A DNA stretch of 64,000 nucleotides from Porphyromonas bennonis DSM 23058 = JCM 16335 (GCF_000375645.1 NZ_AQWR01000004.1:1-64000); one strand, 5' to 3'; numbered from the stretch's first letter, positions 36,734 through 45,754 are shown. Program-made: numbers and translations. The notes: generated by a model not told the origin, from the sequence alone.

Positions 36734-37717
36734 ATGGAAAACTACTTACTTGAGGCGAGAGACATCGTCAAGGATTTCTCCGCACATCGAGCTCTGGATC
36801 ACGCCAGTCTGAGAGTTGAGCGTGGTAAGATCCATGGTCTTCTTGGACCCAATGGTGCCGGGAAGACTACCCTCATCCGCGTCTTGACCCGCCTGACCGT
36901 GCCGGACGAGGGGGAGATCACCTTTGCAGGACATCCCTTCACCAGCAAGGACCTGAAGCACATCGGCTACCTCCCTGAGGAGCGAGGTCTTTACCCTAAG
37001 ATGAAGGTTGGCAAGCAGGCTCTCTACTTTGCTCAGCTCAAGGGGCTGGAGCGCAAGGAGGCTGAGAAGAGACTGCGCATGTGGTTCGAGCGACTGGACA
37101 TCATCGACTGGTGGGACAAGAAGGTGGGAGAACTGAGCAAAGGAATGGCTCAGAAGGTCCAATTCGTCTGCACCATTATCCACCAGCCGGATCTGCTGAT
37201 CTTCGACGAGCCCTTTAGCGGCTTCGACCCGATCAATGCGGAGATCCTGAAGCGAGAGATGCTTCGCTTGAGAGATGAGGGACACTCGATCATCTTCTCC
37301 ACCCACGACATGTACAGCGTGGAGGAGCTGTGCGACAACATCACGCTCATCAACCACTCTCACGTGGTCCTCGATGGGGACATCCACGAGGTGCGTAACG
37401 ACTATAGAGGTAATCTCTACCGGATCGTCTACGACTCTGAGATAGAGCTCCCGGAGGCAGTGAGGGAGAAATTTGTCTTCCGCACCGATGAGACCAACCT
37501 GTACGGTCAGCACACTCTGGTGATCGAGAATACCCCGGGAATGAGTTCACGCGAGCTGCTGGCGGCCTTTGGACCCATCGGGGAGGTGGTGAGCTACGAG
37601 GAGATCATCCCGAGTATGAATGATATATTCATCGATGTAGTCAAGAAGAGCGGTGCCCCGACAGAGCTACAGAGTATTACGGATAAGCAAAGAGAGATCG
37701 AAGAGAGCCATGAATAA
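36734..37717 (+). CDS. ABC transporter ATP-binding protein, NatA-like
   Basis: This is the ATPase of a two-gene exporter. Walker A is GPNGAGKTT (residues about 39-47), the signature is ELSKGMAQKVQF, and Walker B is LLIFDEPFSGFDP. The C-terminal 90 residues form the DUF4162-type extension common in Na+/drug exporter ATPases. It overlaps the permease gene by 8 bp, so they form a unit. The substrate is unknown; sodium or a toxic compound is suggested only by family resemblance to NatAB. Confidence 0.9.
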   Translation: MENYLLEARDIVKDFSAHRALDHASLRVERGKIHGLLGPNGAGKTTLIRVLTRLTVPDEGEITFAGHPFTSKDLKHIGYLPEERGLYPKMKVGKQALYFAQLKGLERKEAEKRLRMWFERLDIIDWWDKKVGELSKGMAQKVQFVCTIIHQPDLLIFDEPFSGFDPINAEILKREMLRLRDEGHSIIFSTHDMYSVEELCDNITLINHSHVVLDGDIHEVRNDYRGNLYRIVYDSEIELPEAVREKFVFRTDETNLYGQHTLVIENTPGMSSRELLAAFGPIGEVVSYEEIIPSMNDIFIDVVKKSGAPTELQSITDKQREIEESHE

Positions 37718-39032
37718 TTTCCTCATCGTACTCCGAAAGGAGTATATGACCATCGTAGGGAAGAAGTCATTCATCATCATGACCTTCCTCACCCCCGTCC
37801 TGATGATACTCCTGGGAGCTGTGCCGGCTCTGCTCGGAGTCTTTGCGAAGGATACCAGTGACAAGGAGGTGATCATCGTGGACCAGACCGGCAAGTACTA
37901 CGATGCCATCAAGGCAGGAGAGGCAGAGGGCTTCCACTTTATGAATGGCGCAAACAACATATCGGAGTACAAGAGTGAAGCGCTCTCCTCTGACAGCCTC
38001 TACGCAGTCGTGGTCATCACAAAGGATCTCCTCAAGGACCCACGAGCCATAACGATCTACTCCACCGCTACGATCCCTCCGGCGCTGGAAAAAAACCTCT
38101 CCGAGACACTCTCAAAGGAGCTGCAGCAGGAGAAGATCGCATCCTACGAGATCCCGGAGCTGGACAAGATCATCGCTGACTCCAAGGTGTCAGTGGATAT
38201 CTCCACCGTACAGTGGAGTTCTGACGGGGAGGAGGTAGCAGCCTCAGCTACGGTGGGAATGATCACGGGGCAGATATTCAATTTTGCCCTCTACTTCTTC
38301 GTCATCATGTATGGATCGATGGTGATGGAGAGTGTGCGAGTGGAGAAGAAGAATAGGATCATGGAGATCCTCGCCACGAGCGTCAAGCCCACCACCCTAC
38401 TCTGGGCAAAGATCGTGGGCATCGGTCTCGTCGGAATCACTCAGCTGCTGATGTGGGGACTCTTCTTCGTCATCGTCTTCGTGGCACTGCAGTCACTACT
38501 GCTGAGCTCGGTGACCTTTGATATGAACCAATTCAAGGACGCTGTGATGGCAGCACAGGAGGGAGGCTACGATGCTGAGCTGGCAGGCAGCCTGGAGGCA
38601 CTGGCGAATATCAATTACGGACAGATCATCCTCTGCTTCCTCTGTTACTTCATCACCTCCTACGTCTCTTTCGCCGCACTTTACGCAGCTTCCGGCGCGG
38701 TTACAGACGCCGAGGAGGGAGTCAATCAGATCACTCTGCCGATCACCATCCTGCTGCTTTTTGGATTCATCTTCGGCTTCTACTCGGCAGAGAATCCCAA
38801 TACCAATATCTCCCTTGTCACCTCCTTCATCCCCTTCATGGCACCCAATGTCATGATGGTGAGACTACCCTTCAATCCTCCCGCCTGGCAGGTCTGGCTG
38901 TCGATGTTTATCATGATTGCCTTCACCTGCTTCTTCGTCTGGTTTGCAGCCAAGATCTTCCGCGTCGGTATGCTGATGTACGGCAAAAAGCCGAGTATGA
39001 AAGAGCTCTGGCGCTGGATCAAGTACGAGTGA
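37710..39032 (+). CDS. ABC transporter permease, ABC-2/NatB-like
   Basis: This 440-residue membrane subunit starts with MNNFLIVLRKEYMTIVGKKSF, then one hydrophobic segment, a large extracytoplasmic domain (about residues 45-190) and five or six further membrane segments in the C-terminal half. This is the ABC-2_3 layout of NatB-like exporters. The start ATG at 37710 overlaps the stop of the ATPase gene. The motif RVEKKNRIMEILATSVKP just before the second membrane bundle is typical of the family. Confidence 0.88.
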   Translation: MNNFLIVLRKEYMTIVGKKSFIIMTFLTPVLMILLGAVPALLGVFAKDTSDKEVIIVDQTGKYYDAIKAGEAEGFHFMNGANNISEYKSEALSSDSLYAVVVITKDLLKDPRAITIYSTATIPPALEKNLSETLSKELQQEKIASYEIPELDKIIADSKVSVDISTVQWSSDGEEVAASATVGMITGQIFNFALYFFVIMYGSMVMESVRVEKKNRIMEILATSVKPTTLLWAKIVGIGLVGITQLLMWGLFFVIVFVALQSLLLSSVTFDMNQFKDAVMAAQEGGYDAELAGSLEALANINYGQIILCFLCYFITSYVSFAALYAASGAVTDAEEGVNQITLPITILLLFGFIFGFYSAENPNTNISLVTSFIPFMAPNVMMVRLPFNPPAWQVWLSMFIMIAFTCFFVWFAAKIFRVGMLMYGKKPSMKELWRWIKYE

Positions 39033-39199
39033 CCCCTTGCTCGTTAACCTGCATTAACTATTTATTGTTTAGATCTTTAGGTAGCTAACAACCAAACCCT
39101 TACCGATGTAATGGGAATGTAACACCCTACAGTATAGAGCACTACGCCTAAGGGGTTGAGACCTACAGGGATCGGAAAAAGCAAGAGAATCGGACTTTT

Positions 39200-39226
39200 T
39201 TTGTTTCGATAGGTTTCATAACCTTT
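39200..39226 (+). promoter_or_regulatory. Possible promoter for dnaA
   Basis: TTTG at 39200-39203 and TAACCTTTG at 39218-39226 resemble -33 and -7 elements. The -7 has one extra base and the spacing is short, so the call is tentative. The rest of the 323-bp gap before dnaA holds the stem-loop listed next and no gene. No TTATnCACA DnaA box was seen. Confidence 0.35.
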
Positions 39227-39244
39227 GCACTGCAAGGCATCCAG

Positions 39245-39290
39245 ATAAGGCCTTCTCTCCATTGGTTCCAATGGGAGGAGTCCTTATTTT
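39245..39290 (+). promoter_or_regulatory. Attenuator-like stem-loop in the dnaA leader
   Basis: ATAAGG (39245-39250) pairs with CCTTAT (39282-39287), and CCATTGG with CCAATGG near the loop. Mostly wobble-tolerant pairing joins them. The hairpin is followed by TTTT, so the RNA would look like an intrinsic terminator placed about 65 bp before the dnaA start codon. Confidence 0.45.
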
Positions 39291-39355
39291 AGCCCCGGAT
39301 CTATCTGATCTCCCCGGACAGAGTTGCATCAAGGTCGGAGAAATTTTAGAGCATT

Positions 39356-40768
39356 ATGATTAGCAGTACACTTATCAATGCTTGGGATAACTTCCTAAGC
39401 AACGTCAGGACCAGTCTTCACTCACCTCAGGACTACCATATGTGGTTTGAGCCCATCAAGCCGATCAAGTGGGAGGACGGGGTGCTGACGGTACGTGTAC
39501 CCTCTCGTGACTACTACTCGCGGATCGAGTCTCAGTACCTGGAGGTGCTCAAGGAGTCCCTCGGGATCGCCTTTGGGGACAATGTGAAGCTCAACTATCA
39601 GATCCCTGACGAGACCCTTCGTCGGACACTGGAGAGTATGCCTCGACAGAGCTTAAGAGGGACAGACATCACTACGATCCAAGACATCGAGCCATCTACC
39701 GATCTGTCTCAGTCCGCTCCCGAGGCTCAGAGTGCGCCCTTCCGGACGCACCTGGATAACAGGATGAAGTTTGACAACTTCTACGAGAGTATCTGCAATA
39801 GGCTCGCCTACACTGCCGCACGGTCGATCATCAAGAAGCCGGGGAATAATGCATTCAACCCTCTCTTCATCCACGGTGCATCCGGGGTGGGCAAGACGCA
39901 CATCATGCACGCCATCGGTAATCAGCTGGTAGCCGACAATCCCTCCATGAGAGTGATCTACATACCTGCCCAGACTTTCATGCGTCAGTATGTCTATGCA
40001 ACGATAAAGGCAAAGCAGCCGGAGCTCTTCTTCGACTACTACCACAATATCGACGTGCTGCTGATGGACGATATCCAGGAGATAGCCAGTGCCACAAGTA
40101 CGCAGAATGCCTTCTTTCAGATCTTCAATAACCTGAAGCTTCTCGGCAAGCAGATCATCATCACCTGCGATCGTGCACCTGTGGAGCTGAAGGGTTTCGA
40201 GGACCGACTCTACACCCGACTGAAGTGGGGTCTTACTGTGGAGATCGAGCGTCCAGACGTACGACTGAGAAGGATGATCCTGCAGTCTAAGGTCAAGGAA
40301 GCCAGTGTCACTCTATCCAATGACGTCTTTGACTTCATCGTGGAGCATGCCAAGGACAACGTGAGAGACATCGAGGGATCCCTGACGTCACTAATGGCCT
40401 ACTCGCTCTACAATGATGTGCCTCTGGACATTCACTTAGCCCATCGCGTCATGTCCCAGACAGTGGGCATTCAGGAGCATAAGGCAGACCTCAGCGAGAT
40501 TATCGACACCACCTGCCAATTCTATGGAGTCTCTCAGGAGGACATCGAGAGCAAGCGACGTAAGCGAGTAATCGCACTTGCCAGGCAGACCGTGATGTAC
40601 CTCTGCAAGGAGTACACCGACACTCCACTTAAGGTGATTGGTCAGACCTTAGGCAATAGGCACCACTCCACCGTGATCTACGGCTACAATACCATTCGCG
40701 ACCTGATGCAGAGTGATCAAAAGGTAGCTAAGGATGTTAAGGAGCTCGCCGCGATGCTTGGCTTCTGA
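39356..40768 (+). CDS. dnaA: Chromosomal replication initiator protein DnaA
   Basis: DnaA opens oriC and reads DnaA boxes. The AAA+ domain has Walker A GASGVGKTH (near residue 177) and Walker B LLMDDIQ. Domain IV ends with the box-binding helix segment TLGNRHHSTVIYGYN. Domain I (WDNFLSNVRTSL...YHMWFEPI) is intact. Length 470 is normal. dnaN does not follow; the next features are palindrome cassette 6 and tRNA-Gly. The gene has a leader of over 100 bases with a strong stem-loop. Confidence 0.97.
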   Translation: MISSTLINAWDNFLSNVRTSLHSPQDYHMWFEPIKPIKWEDGVLTVRVPSRDYYSRIESQYLEVLKESLGIAFGDNVKLNYQIPDETLRRTLESMPRQSLRGTDITTIQDIEPSTDLSQSAPEAQSAPFRTHLDNRMKFDNFYESICNRLAYTAARSIIKKPGNNAFNPLFIHGASGVGKTHIMHAIGNQLVADNPSMRVIYIPAQTFMRQYVYATIKAKQPELFFDYYHNIDVLLMDDIQEIASATSTQNAFFQIFNNLKLLGKQIIITCDRAPVELKGFEDRLYTRLKWGLTVEIERPDVRLRRMILQSKVKEASVTLSNDVFDFIVEHAKDNVRDIEGSLTSLMAYSLYNDVPLDIHLAHRVMSQTVGIQEHKADLSEIIDTTCQFYGVSQEDIESKRRKRVIALARQTVMYLCKEYTDTPLKVIGQTLGNRHHSTVIYGYNTIRDLMQSDQKVAKDVKELAAMLGF

Positions 40769-40898
40769 GTTCCATTGGAAGGGCGCTAATTAAGTAGTCC
40801 AAAAAGCACCGGTAGTCAATCGCAGCAGTGGTCTGACCTTACAGTCGCAAGAGGCAATCCACACTTAATTGATTATCAGCAGGTCAGAATCTACCACT

Positions 40899-40982
40899 TC
40901 TAATACCGGTATTAGTCTCGACTAATACCGATATTAGTTTTGTCTATTACCGGTAATAGGTTTGACTGAGACCGATATTAGT
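40899..40982. repeat. Palindrome cassette 6 (4 x 18 bp, 22-bp period)
   Basis: Units start at 40899, 40921, 40943 and 40965, with spacers CTCG, TTTG and TTTG. The third unit has the symmetric variant core CTATTACCGGTAATAG, in which both arms carry the same change. It lies in the 458-bp gap between dnaA and tRNA-Gly, which contains no gene I can see. Confidence 0.95.
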
Positions 40983-41185
40983 TTGAGCGCTTCGCTTATT
41001 GATCCGGGCAGAGGTGTGGAGTGAAGTCTCAAGCTGCGCGTACACTACAGACAACCATTGCCTTGTACTTGAGACCACACATCCGGTGCGTAAAACTGAG
41101 GAGCCGATGACCCAATAGGTAAGTTTCTCACGCGGTTTACCTGCTAAACCAGCGGGAAGCCCTTGCAGATATCACATAATTGTCC

Positions 41186-41193
41186 TACCTTTG
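41186..41193 (+). promoter_or_regulatory. Promoter -7 box for tRNA-Gly
   Basis: TACCTTTG, with a TTG at 41163-41165 20 bp upstream, fits the Bacteroidota -33/-7 pattern well. Confidence 0.7.
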
Positions 41194-41226
41194 CAGAGCA
41201 ATGAACCTAAGAGGGGATTGTAAAAT

Positions 41227-41299
41227 GCGGAAATAGCTCAGTTGGTAGAGCGCAACCTTGCCAAGGTTGAGGTCGCGAGTTCGAGCCTCGTTTTCCGCT
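41227..41299 (+). tRNA. tRNA-Gly (anticodon GCC)
   Basis: The acceptor GCGGAAA pairs with TTTCCGC. The D-arm AGCTCAGTTGGTAGAGC, the anticodon loop TTGCCAA and the T-arm GTTCGAGCC are canonical. It is 73 bases long and CCA is not encoded. A terminator follows. Confidence 0.96.
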
Positions 41300-41307
41300 C
41301 AGGTTTT

Positions 41308-41344
41308 GAGGAGAGTAAGAGCATATCTTACCCTCCTCTTTTCT
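41308..41344 (+). terminator. Terminator after tRNA-Gly
   Basis: GAGGAG-a-GTAAGA pairs with TCTTAC-c-CTCCTC around a 5-base loop and is followed by TTTTCTT. Confidence 0.85.
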
Positions 41345-41352
41345 TGTCCTCC

Positions 41353-42597
41353 TCAGACCCCTCGACACAGCAGGTGAGCCAGGTACCCGGCACCGGCTAC
41401 AGGGGTAAGCCGGAAGGGTTGGGTACCTCTGTGCCGACATAGCACCAGCTGCACCCGATCGGATCGATCAACCAGCACCGGGCAGAGCGGACGATAGGAA
41501 GAGGGGATCCCACACTCCTTGAGAAACTGAAAGACCGACTTATGCCCCCTACTCATCCCGTGGAGCACGAAGGTGTCAGATGAGCGAGCCGCTCGAATAT
41601 ATGCCCCCTCACAGGGCGACTGGAGAAGCGAGATGGTGAGCAGCTGCGACCAGACCATTTCGGTATCTGCCGGCTGAGCGAAGACAGTGGGGAGGGCTAT
41701 CCGATAGAGCTTTTTCCTAAAGAGCTCATATTGGGTACCTGCCGCAGTCTTAAATAGAGCCCCACCCTCAGTAGACGGAGAGAGGATATCATCGATCTGG
41801 GTCGCCGTAAGATCCATCTCACTCATTATCCGATAGAGTGCAAAGGGATCTCCGTCCAGACATAGGCATCCACAGTCATTATCCCAGAGTGCCACCTTAG
41901 CTTGTGCCACTTGCCGATCCAGGTAGTCCTGCTCCTCACGGAGATGGGACATGGTATTGATCGTGCTGGAGGTGAAGGAGGGATTTATCTCCCGAAACAG
42001 CGGTATCAGCTTATGGCGAATGAGATTTCGAGTAATGGAGGGATCCTCATTGGTGGAGTCCTCCACATGGGGCAATTTCTGATCAGAGAGATAGTGCAGT
42101 ATCTCATCACGTGTGACAGATAGGAGAGGACGCCAGACGGAGGTTCGCTCGTCGTAGGATCGCATGCCACAGAGGCCTCTTCCGCCGGTACCCCTGGCGA
42201 GATTGAGGAGAAGTGTCTCCACCTGATCACCGGCATGGTGAGCTACCGCAATAGCTGCAGCCTCGTACTCGACCATAAGCTCAGCAAACCAGTCGTACCT
42301 CAGTACTCGAGCCGCCATCTCTACAGACAGGCCTTGCTCCCGCGCGTATCCAATGGTGTCGAAAGATCGAACGACGAGCCGAGCATCGGGATAGCGGTCA
42401 CAGCAGATCCGGCGCACAAAGGTCTCGTCCCTGTCGCTCTCGTCTCCCCGGAGATGAAAATTGACATGCGCAGCGATGACCTCGTAGCCGGACCTGTAGA
42501 GCAAGTCCATGAGACAGACTGAGTCCGCCCCTCCACTGAGCCCGACAATGATCGTCGAGCCCTCAGTCATCGTATGGTCGGATAGAGTTAGTGACAT
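41353..42597 (-). CDS. tilS: tRNA(Ile)-lysidine synthetase
   Basis: TilS makes lysidine at C34 of tRNA-Ile(CAU), changing its decoding to AUA. The PP-loop SGGADS is near residue 21. AAHVNFHLRGDESDRDE and HHAGDQVETLLLNLARGTG identify the family. The C-terminal substrate-recognition domain is present (about 414 residues in all). The first ATG after the upstream terminator is 42597; MTEGSTIIVGLSGG at 42570 is an equally reasonable start. It lies in the leftward run after the zinc-ribbon gene, separated from it by a terminator. Confidence 0.94.
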   Translation of the reverse strand: MSLTLSDHTMTEGSTIIVGLSGGADSVCLMDLLYRSGYEVIAAHVNFHLRGDESDRDETFVRRICCDRYPDARLVVRSFDTIGYAREQGLSVEMAARVLRYDWFAELMVEYEAAAIAVAHHAGDQVETLLLNLARGTGGRGLCGMRSYDERTSVWRPLLSVTRDEILHYLSDQKLPHVEDSTNEDPSITRNLIRHKLIPLFREINPSFTSSTINTMSHLREEQDYLDRQVAQAKVALWDNDCGCLCLDGDPFALYRIMSEMDLTATQIDDILSPSTEGGALFKTAAGTQYELFRKKLYRIALPTVFAQPADTEMVWSQLLTISLLQSPCEGAYIRAARSSDTFVLHGMSRGHKSVFQFLKECGIPSSYRPLCPVLVDRSDRVQLVLCRHRGTQPFRLTPVAGAGYLAHLLCRGV

Positions 42598-42608
42598 AAA
42601 TGATAGCA

Positions 42609-42645
42609 AAGAGTGCCTCAGGGCACATTAGCTCTGAGGCACTCC
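42609..42645 (-). terminator. Terminator downstream of the zinc-ribbon gene
   Basis: The stem GAGTGCCTCAG pairs with CTGAGGCACTC. On the minus strand it is followed by TTTGC. Confidence 0.7.
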
Positions 42646-42672
42646 TATGTCGTCGATAGTTACTCTCTTCTA

Positions 42673-43455
42673 TCACTGGAGATCGACCTCACGTGCAGAC
42701 TCCTCTGCAAGCTCGGGATCGACCAGGACACGTCCGCAATACTCACATGCGGTGATCTTCTTACGAGACTGGATGTCAATGATCCTCTGAGGGGGGATCT
42801 TATTGAAGCATCCCTTGCAGGCGCCACGATCGATCGTCACGACAGCGAGACCATTTCGGTACGAGTCACGTGTCCTGTGGAAAGCTCTCAGCAGGCGCTC
42901 ATCGATCTTGGTCTCGAGCTCCTTAGTCTGATCGTGCAGTCTATCCTCCTGATCCTTTGTCTCAGAGATAATGGTGTCGAGCTCTGTCTTCTTGACCTCA
43001 AGGTCTTTTTCTCTCTCCTCAGTCTCGTGACTCAGCTCCTCCATGGCCTCCTCCAGTCGAGCAATACGCTCCTTAGCGAGACGAGTATCCTTCTCAAAGC
43101 CCTGTATCTCCAGCTCCTGATACTCTATCTCCTTCACTAAGAGGTCATACTCTCTATTGTTGCTGATATTATGGAGTTGCTCATTGTACTTCTTGATCAG
43201 CTCATTAGAGTTGATCGTGCTCTCCTTGTACTCGCCGATCAGGCGATTAAGCTCCTCGATCTCTTCCTGGTCCTTCTGATACCGAGTGTGGCGTCCCTCG
43301 ATCTCATCCTCCAGGTCACGCACCTCCTCCGGCAGCTCGCCGCGGATGATACGTATACGATCGATCTCACTGGTGACCAGCTGAAGCTTATACAGAGCCT
43401 TGAGCTTCTCCTGCACGGAGAGCTCCTCTTGATCTATAGATTTATTACTTGCCAT
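42673..43455 (-). CDS. Coiled-coil protein with C-terminal zinc ribbon
   Basis: The first 200 of 260 residues are a long coiled coil rich in Glu, Lys and Leu. A C4 zinc ribbon ends the protein, with CKGCF near residue 213 and CEYCGR near 237. This is the zf-RING_7/CT398-type family found next to Nif3-like genes in many bacteria. Its role is unknown. The start overlaps the end of the Nif3-like gene by 11 bp, so the pair is translated together. Confidence 0.88.
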   Translation of the reverse strand: MASNKSIDQEELSVQEKLKALYKLQLVTSEIDRIRIIRGELPEEVRDLEDEIEGRHTRYQKDQEEIEELNRLIGEYKESTINSNELIKKYNEQLHNISNNREYDLLVKEIEYQELEIQGFEKDTRLAKERIARLEEAMEELSHETEEREKDLEVKKTELDTIISETKDQEDRLHDQTKELETKIDERLLRAFHRTRDSYRNGLAVVTIDRGACKGCFNKIPPQRIIDIQSRKKITACEYCGRVLVDPELAEESAREVDLQ

Positions 43456-44557
43456 TACTTCTCTCGAGATAATTTACCGGATTTGCACTATTTACAGAGT
43501 AGTGGAGTGCAAATGTACCCATTTTCTCTGATAAGATATCCCCTAAGATATTCTGAGTCATCAGCTCGGACTCATAGTGTCCGTAAGTTGCCAGTACCGT
43601 GTAGTCAGTAGCGTCGTAAAAGTCGTTGTACTTCGCCTCACCAGTGATGAATAGCTCCGCACCCCTCCTCCCTGCTCGCTTATAGAGGGAGGCACCGGAT
43701 CCGCTGCAGAAGGCCACCCTACTGACCTTATGTCCGTCGTAGCGACTGTGACAGACCCTCTCGACAGGCTGGAAGGCAGACATACTGTCCACAATCTCCT
43801 TAAGCGTCATCGGACGGGGTAAGTCACCGATCACTCCGCCTCCCACCTCGGGAGACTGATAACTAATCGGGAGGACGTCGATAGCAGGCTCCTCGTAGGG
43901 ATGAGCACTCCGTAGCGCAGACAGGACCGTGCTCAGCCTCCCCCTGTCGACCAATACCGCAATGCAGGTCTCCGGCTCTACATGAGCCTCACCCGGTGCG
44001 CCGCAGTGAGGATGAGCGTCTGATGACGGCGTAAATCGTCCCTCTCCATCGACCGAGAAGCTGCATCCACTATACTCCCCCTGCATACCTGCTCCGGCAT
44101 CTGCCAGAGCTGTTCTGATCGCATCTGCATCCTGAAGAGGGGCATATGTGACCACCTTAAAGTAATAGTCTGACTTTGGTTCGAGGACCTGTACATTCCG
44201 CAGGCCCATCATCCTCGCCCAGTAAAAGTTAGGACCCAAAGAACTATTATCCAGACTGGTGTGTGCGCTGTAGATGACCAGATCGTGCTTTAGCGCAAAG
44301 GCCACGCATCTCTCAATGTAGGTCTCAGAGGTGATCCGTCTTAAGCTGTGGAATAGCAGCGGATGGTGCGTAAATATCGCATTGCAGCCTAAGTCGACAG
44401 CCTCCTGAAGCACCGCCTCAGTGATATCAATTGCCAGAAGTACACCCCTACACTCCTGGTCCGTATTACCCAGCTGCAGACCGGAGTTGTCGTACGACTC
44501 CTGCAGAGAGACCGGGACTTGCGTCTCGAGGAAAGAGATAAGCTCTGATATTTTCAT
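43445..44557 (-). CDS. Nif3-like dinuclear metal-centre protein (YqfO type)
   Basis: This 370-residue protein belongs to the GTP cyclohydrolase I type 2/NIF3 family of hexameric metal-binding proteins. The metal ligands are in FTHHPLLFHSLRRI (near residue 62) and in the C-terminal TYGHYESE segment. The central insertion (about residues 120-240), with CHPYEEPA-like SAHPYEEPAIDV, is the PII-like domain of YqfO. Function is uncertain. The ATG at 44557 is chosen over a TTG at 44572. It lies immediately after mltG in the same direction and overlaps the zinc-ribbon gene. Confidence 0.9.
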   Translation of the reverse strand: MKISELISFLETQVPVSLQESYDNSGLQLGNTDQECRGVLLAIDITEAVLQEAVDLGCNAIFTHHPLLFHSLRRITSETYIERCVAFALKHDLVIYSAHTSLDNSSLGPNFYWARMMGLRNVQVLEPKSDYYFKVVTYAPLQDADAIRTALADAGAGMQGEYSGCSFSVDGEGRFTPSSDAHPHCGAPGEAHVEPETCIAVLVDRGRLSTVLSALRSAHPYEEPAIDVLPISYQSPEVGGGVIGDLPRPMTLKEIVDSMSAFQPVERVCHSRYDGHKVSRVAFCSGSGASLYKRAGRRGAELFITGEAKYNDFYDATDYTVLATYGHYESELMTQNILGDILSEKMGTFALHYSVNSANPVNYLERSNGK

Positions 44558-44568
44558 ATGTAAATCAC

Positions 44569-45606
44569 TCAATGAATATTACGCTCATTTAGTGCTGAGG
44601 CGTAGGCCCTTGCATTACGCATATGCTCCGAGTAAGAGGCAGCGAAGTTATGACGACCGCTGAAGTCCTCCTTAGCACACATATATATGTAGTCATGCTG
44701 CTCGGCGGAGAGTACCGCATCGATGGCGGATGCGGACGGGATCCGTATGGGGCCGGGCGGGAGTCCGAGATGGAGGTAGGTATTATAGGGAGAGTCGACC
44801 TCCAGATGCTTATGCATGACCCGCCTTATCGACCGATCTCCTAGGGCGAAGAGGACAGTGGGGTCAGACTGCAGTGCCATCCCACGATGAAGCCGATTGA
44901 GATAGAGCCCGGCTATGGTCCTATACTCGTCACTCTTGGCGCTCTCCTCATTGATAATGGATGCCAGTGTGATCACCTCCCGGGGTGTCATACCAAGCTC
45001 TGCAGCCTGTGAGCGGCGCTTCTCGTTCCAGAAGGTCTTACTCTCTCTCGCCAATCTCGCTGTGATCGCCCTTGCGGACTCAGTCCAGTAGACCTCATAC
45101 GTATCGGGGATCAAGTAATAGGCAAGAGTAGAGTCCTCCACTCCCAGGCTATCAAGTAAGGTCCGATCAGTCATCGCCTCAGCTATCGCCGCGCTATCGC
45201 AGAGGAGCTGATCCGACAGACGTCTCCACAGCTGCCCCACGTCTCGGGTCGTGGTAAAGGTAATCCTAACCGGTGCCTGAAGTCCTCGGGACAGTTGGCG
45301 ATAGAGTCCCAGAGTTGTCTCGTCAGGTCTAATCAGATAATGACCGGCACGGGGCTCACCGCCCAGAAGGCCCACCGTCGACAGGTCTCTGCCATTTCTG
45401 ACAGAGACTCCCTCCGGGATCCTGCCAGAGACCGCACTCCAGTCGTCGCCAGGATAGATATAGATACTGACCGGAGCCGAGCCTCCACAATTGTAGGATG
45501 GCATCTTTGTCACTCGGTAGCCGGTCCATAGCGCAGCGACTAAGAGACAGACCACCAAAGCTATAGCCCAAGTCCATGGTCGCTTGAACACCTTGCTGAA
45601 ATTCAT
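44569..45606 (-). CDS. mltG: Endolytic murein transglycosylase MltG
   Basis: MltG is an inner-membrane enzyme that cleaves nascent glycan strands and sets their length. A single membrane segment (about residues 13-30) is followed by a LysM-like part and the YceG domain. The catalytic Glu is in ASIINEESAK. DPTVLFALG, SPYNTYLHLGLPPGPI and FSGRHNFAASYSEH are diagnostic. Its 345 residues are normal. It heads a leftward unit with the Nif3-like and zinc-ribbon genes. Its predicted promoter overlaps that of tRNA-Arg. Confidence 0.94.
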   Translation of the reverse strand: MNFSKVFKRPWTWAIALVVCLLVAALWTGYRVTKMPSYNCGGSAPVSIYIYPGDDWSAVSGRIPEGVSVRNGRDLSTVGLLGGEPRAGHYLIRPDETTLGLYRQLSRGLQAPVRITFTTTRDVGQLWRRLSDQLLCDSAAIAEAMTDRTLLDSLGVEDSTLAYYLIPDTYEVYWTESARAITARLARESKTFWNEKRRSQAAELGMTPREVITLASIINEESAKSDEYRTIAGLYLNRLHRGMALQSDPTVLFALGDRSIRRVMHKHLEVDSPYNTYLHLGLPPGPIRIPSASAIDAVLSAEQHDYIYMCAKEDFSGRHNFAASYSEHMRNARAYASALNERNIH

Positions 45607-45645
45607 TTCTGTGAGGAATGCTATAGGGAATACCCCTTTTTATCG

Positions 45646-45653
45646 TACCTTTG
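45646..45653 (+). promoter_or_regulatory. Promoter -7 box for tRNA-Arg
   Basis: TACCTTTG matches TAnnTTTG and lies 22 bp before the tRNA. It is only 4 bp from the oppositely oriented mltG -7 box. Confidence 0.6.
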
Positions 45654-45657
45654 CGGG

Positions 45658-45665
45658 CAAAGATA
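45658..45665 (-). promoter_or_regulatory. Promoter -7 box for mltG
   Basis: The minus strand reads TATCTTTG. Its -33 TTG (minus strand 45689-45687, spacing 21) lies inside the D-arm of the tRNA-Arg gene. Confidence 0.55.
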
Positions 45666-45674
45666 CTCAAAATA

Positions 45675-45746
45675 GGCCCTGTAGTTCAACGGATAGAACG
45701 GAAGTTTCCTAAACTTTAAATGGGAGTTCGATTCTCCCCGGGGTCA
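45675..45746 (+). tRNA. tRNA-Arg (anticodon CCT)
   Basis: The acceptor GGCCCTG pairs with CGGGGTC, including two G-T wobbles. The anticodon stem GAAGT/ACTTT encloses TTCCTAA, giving CCT. The T-arm is GGGAG-TTCGATT-CTCCC. Length is 72 bases and CCA is not encoded. Confidence 0.94.
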
Positions 45747-45754
45747 CTCCAGCC

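Noticed and set aside
39033-41226. oriC next to dnaA
   Set aside because: No cluster of TTATnCACA boxes or AT-rich 13-mers is visible on either side of dnaA, and dnaN is not adjacent. Without GC-skew data the origin cannot be placed.
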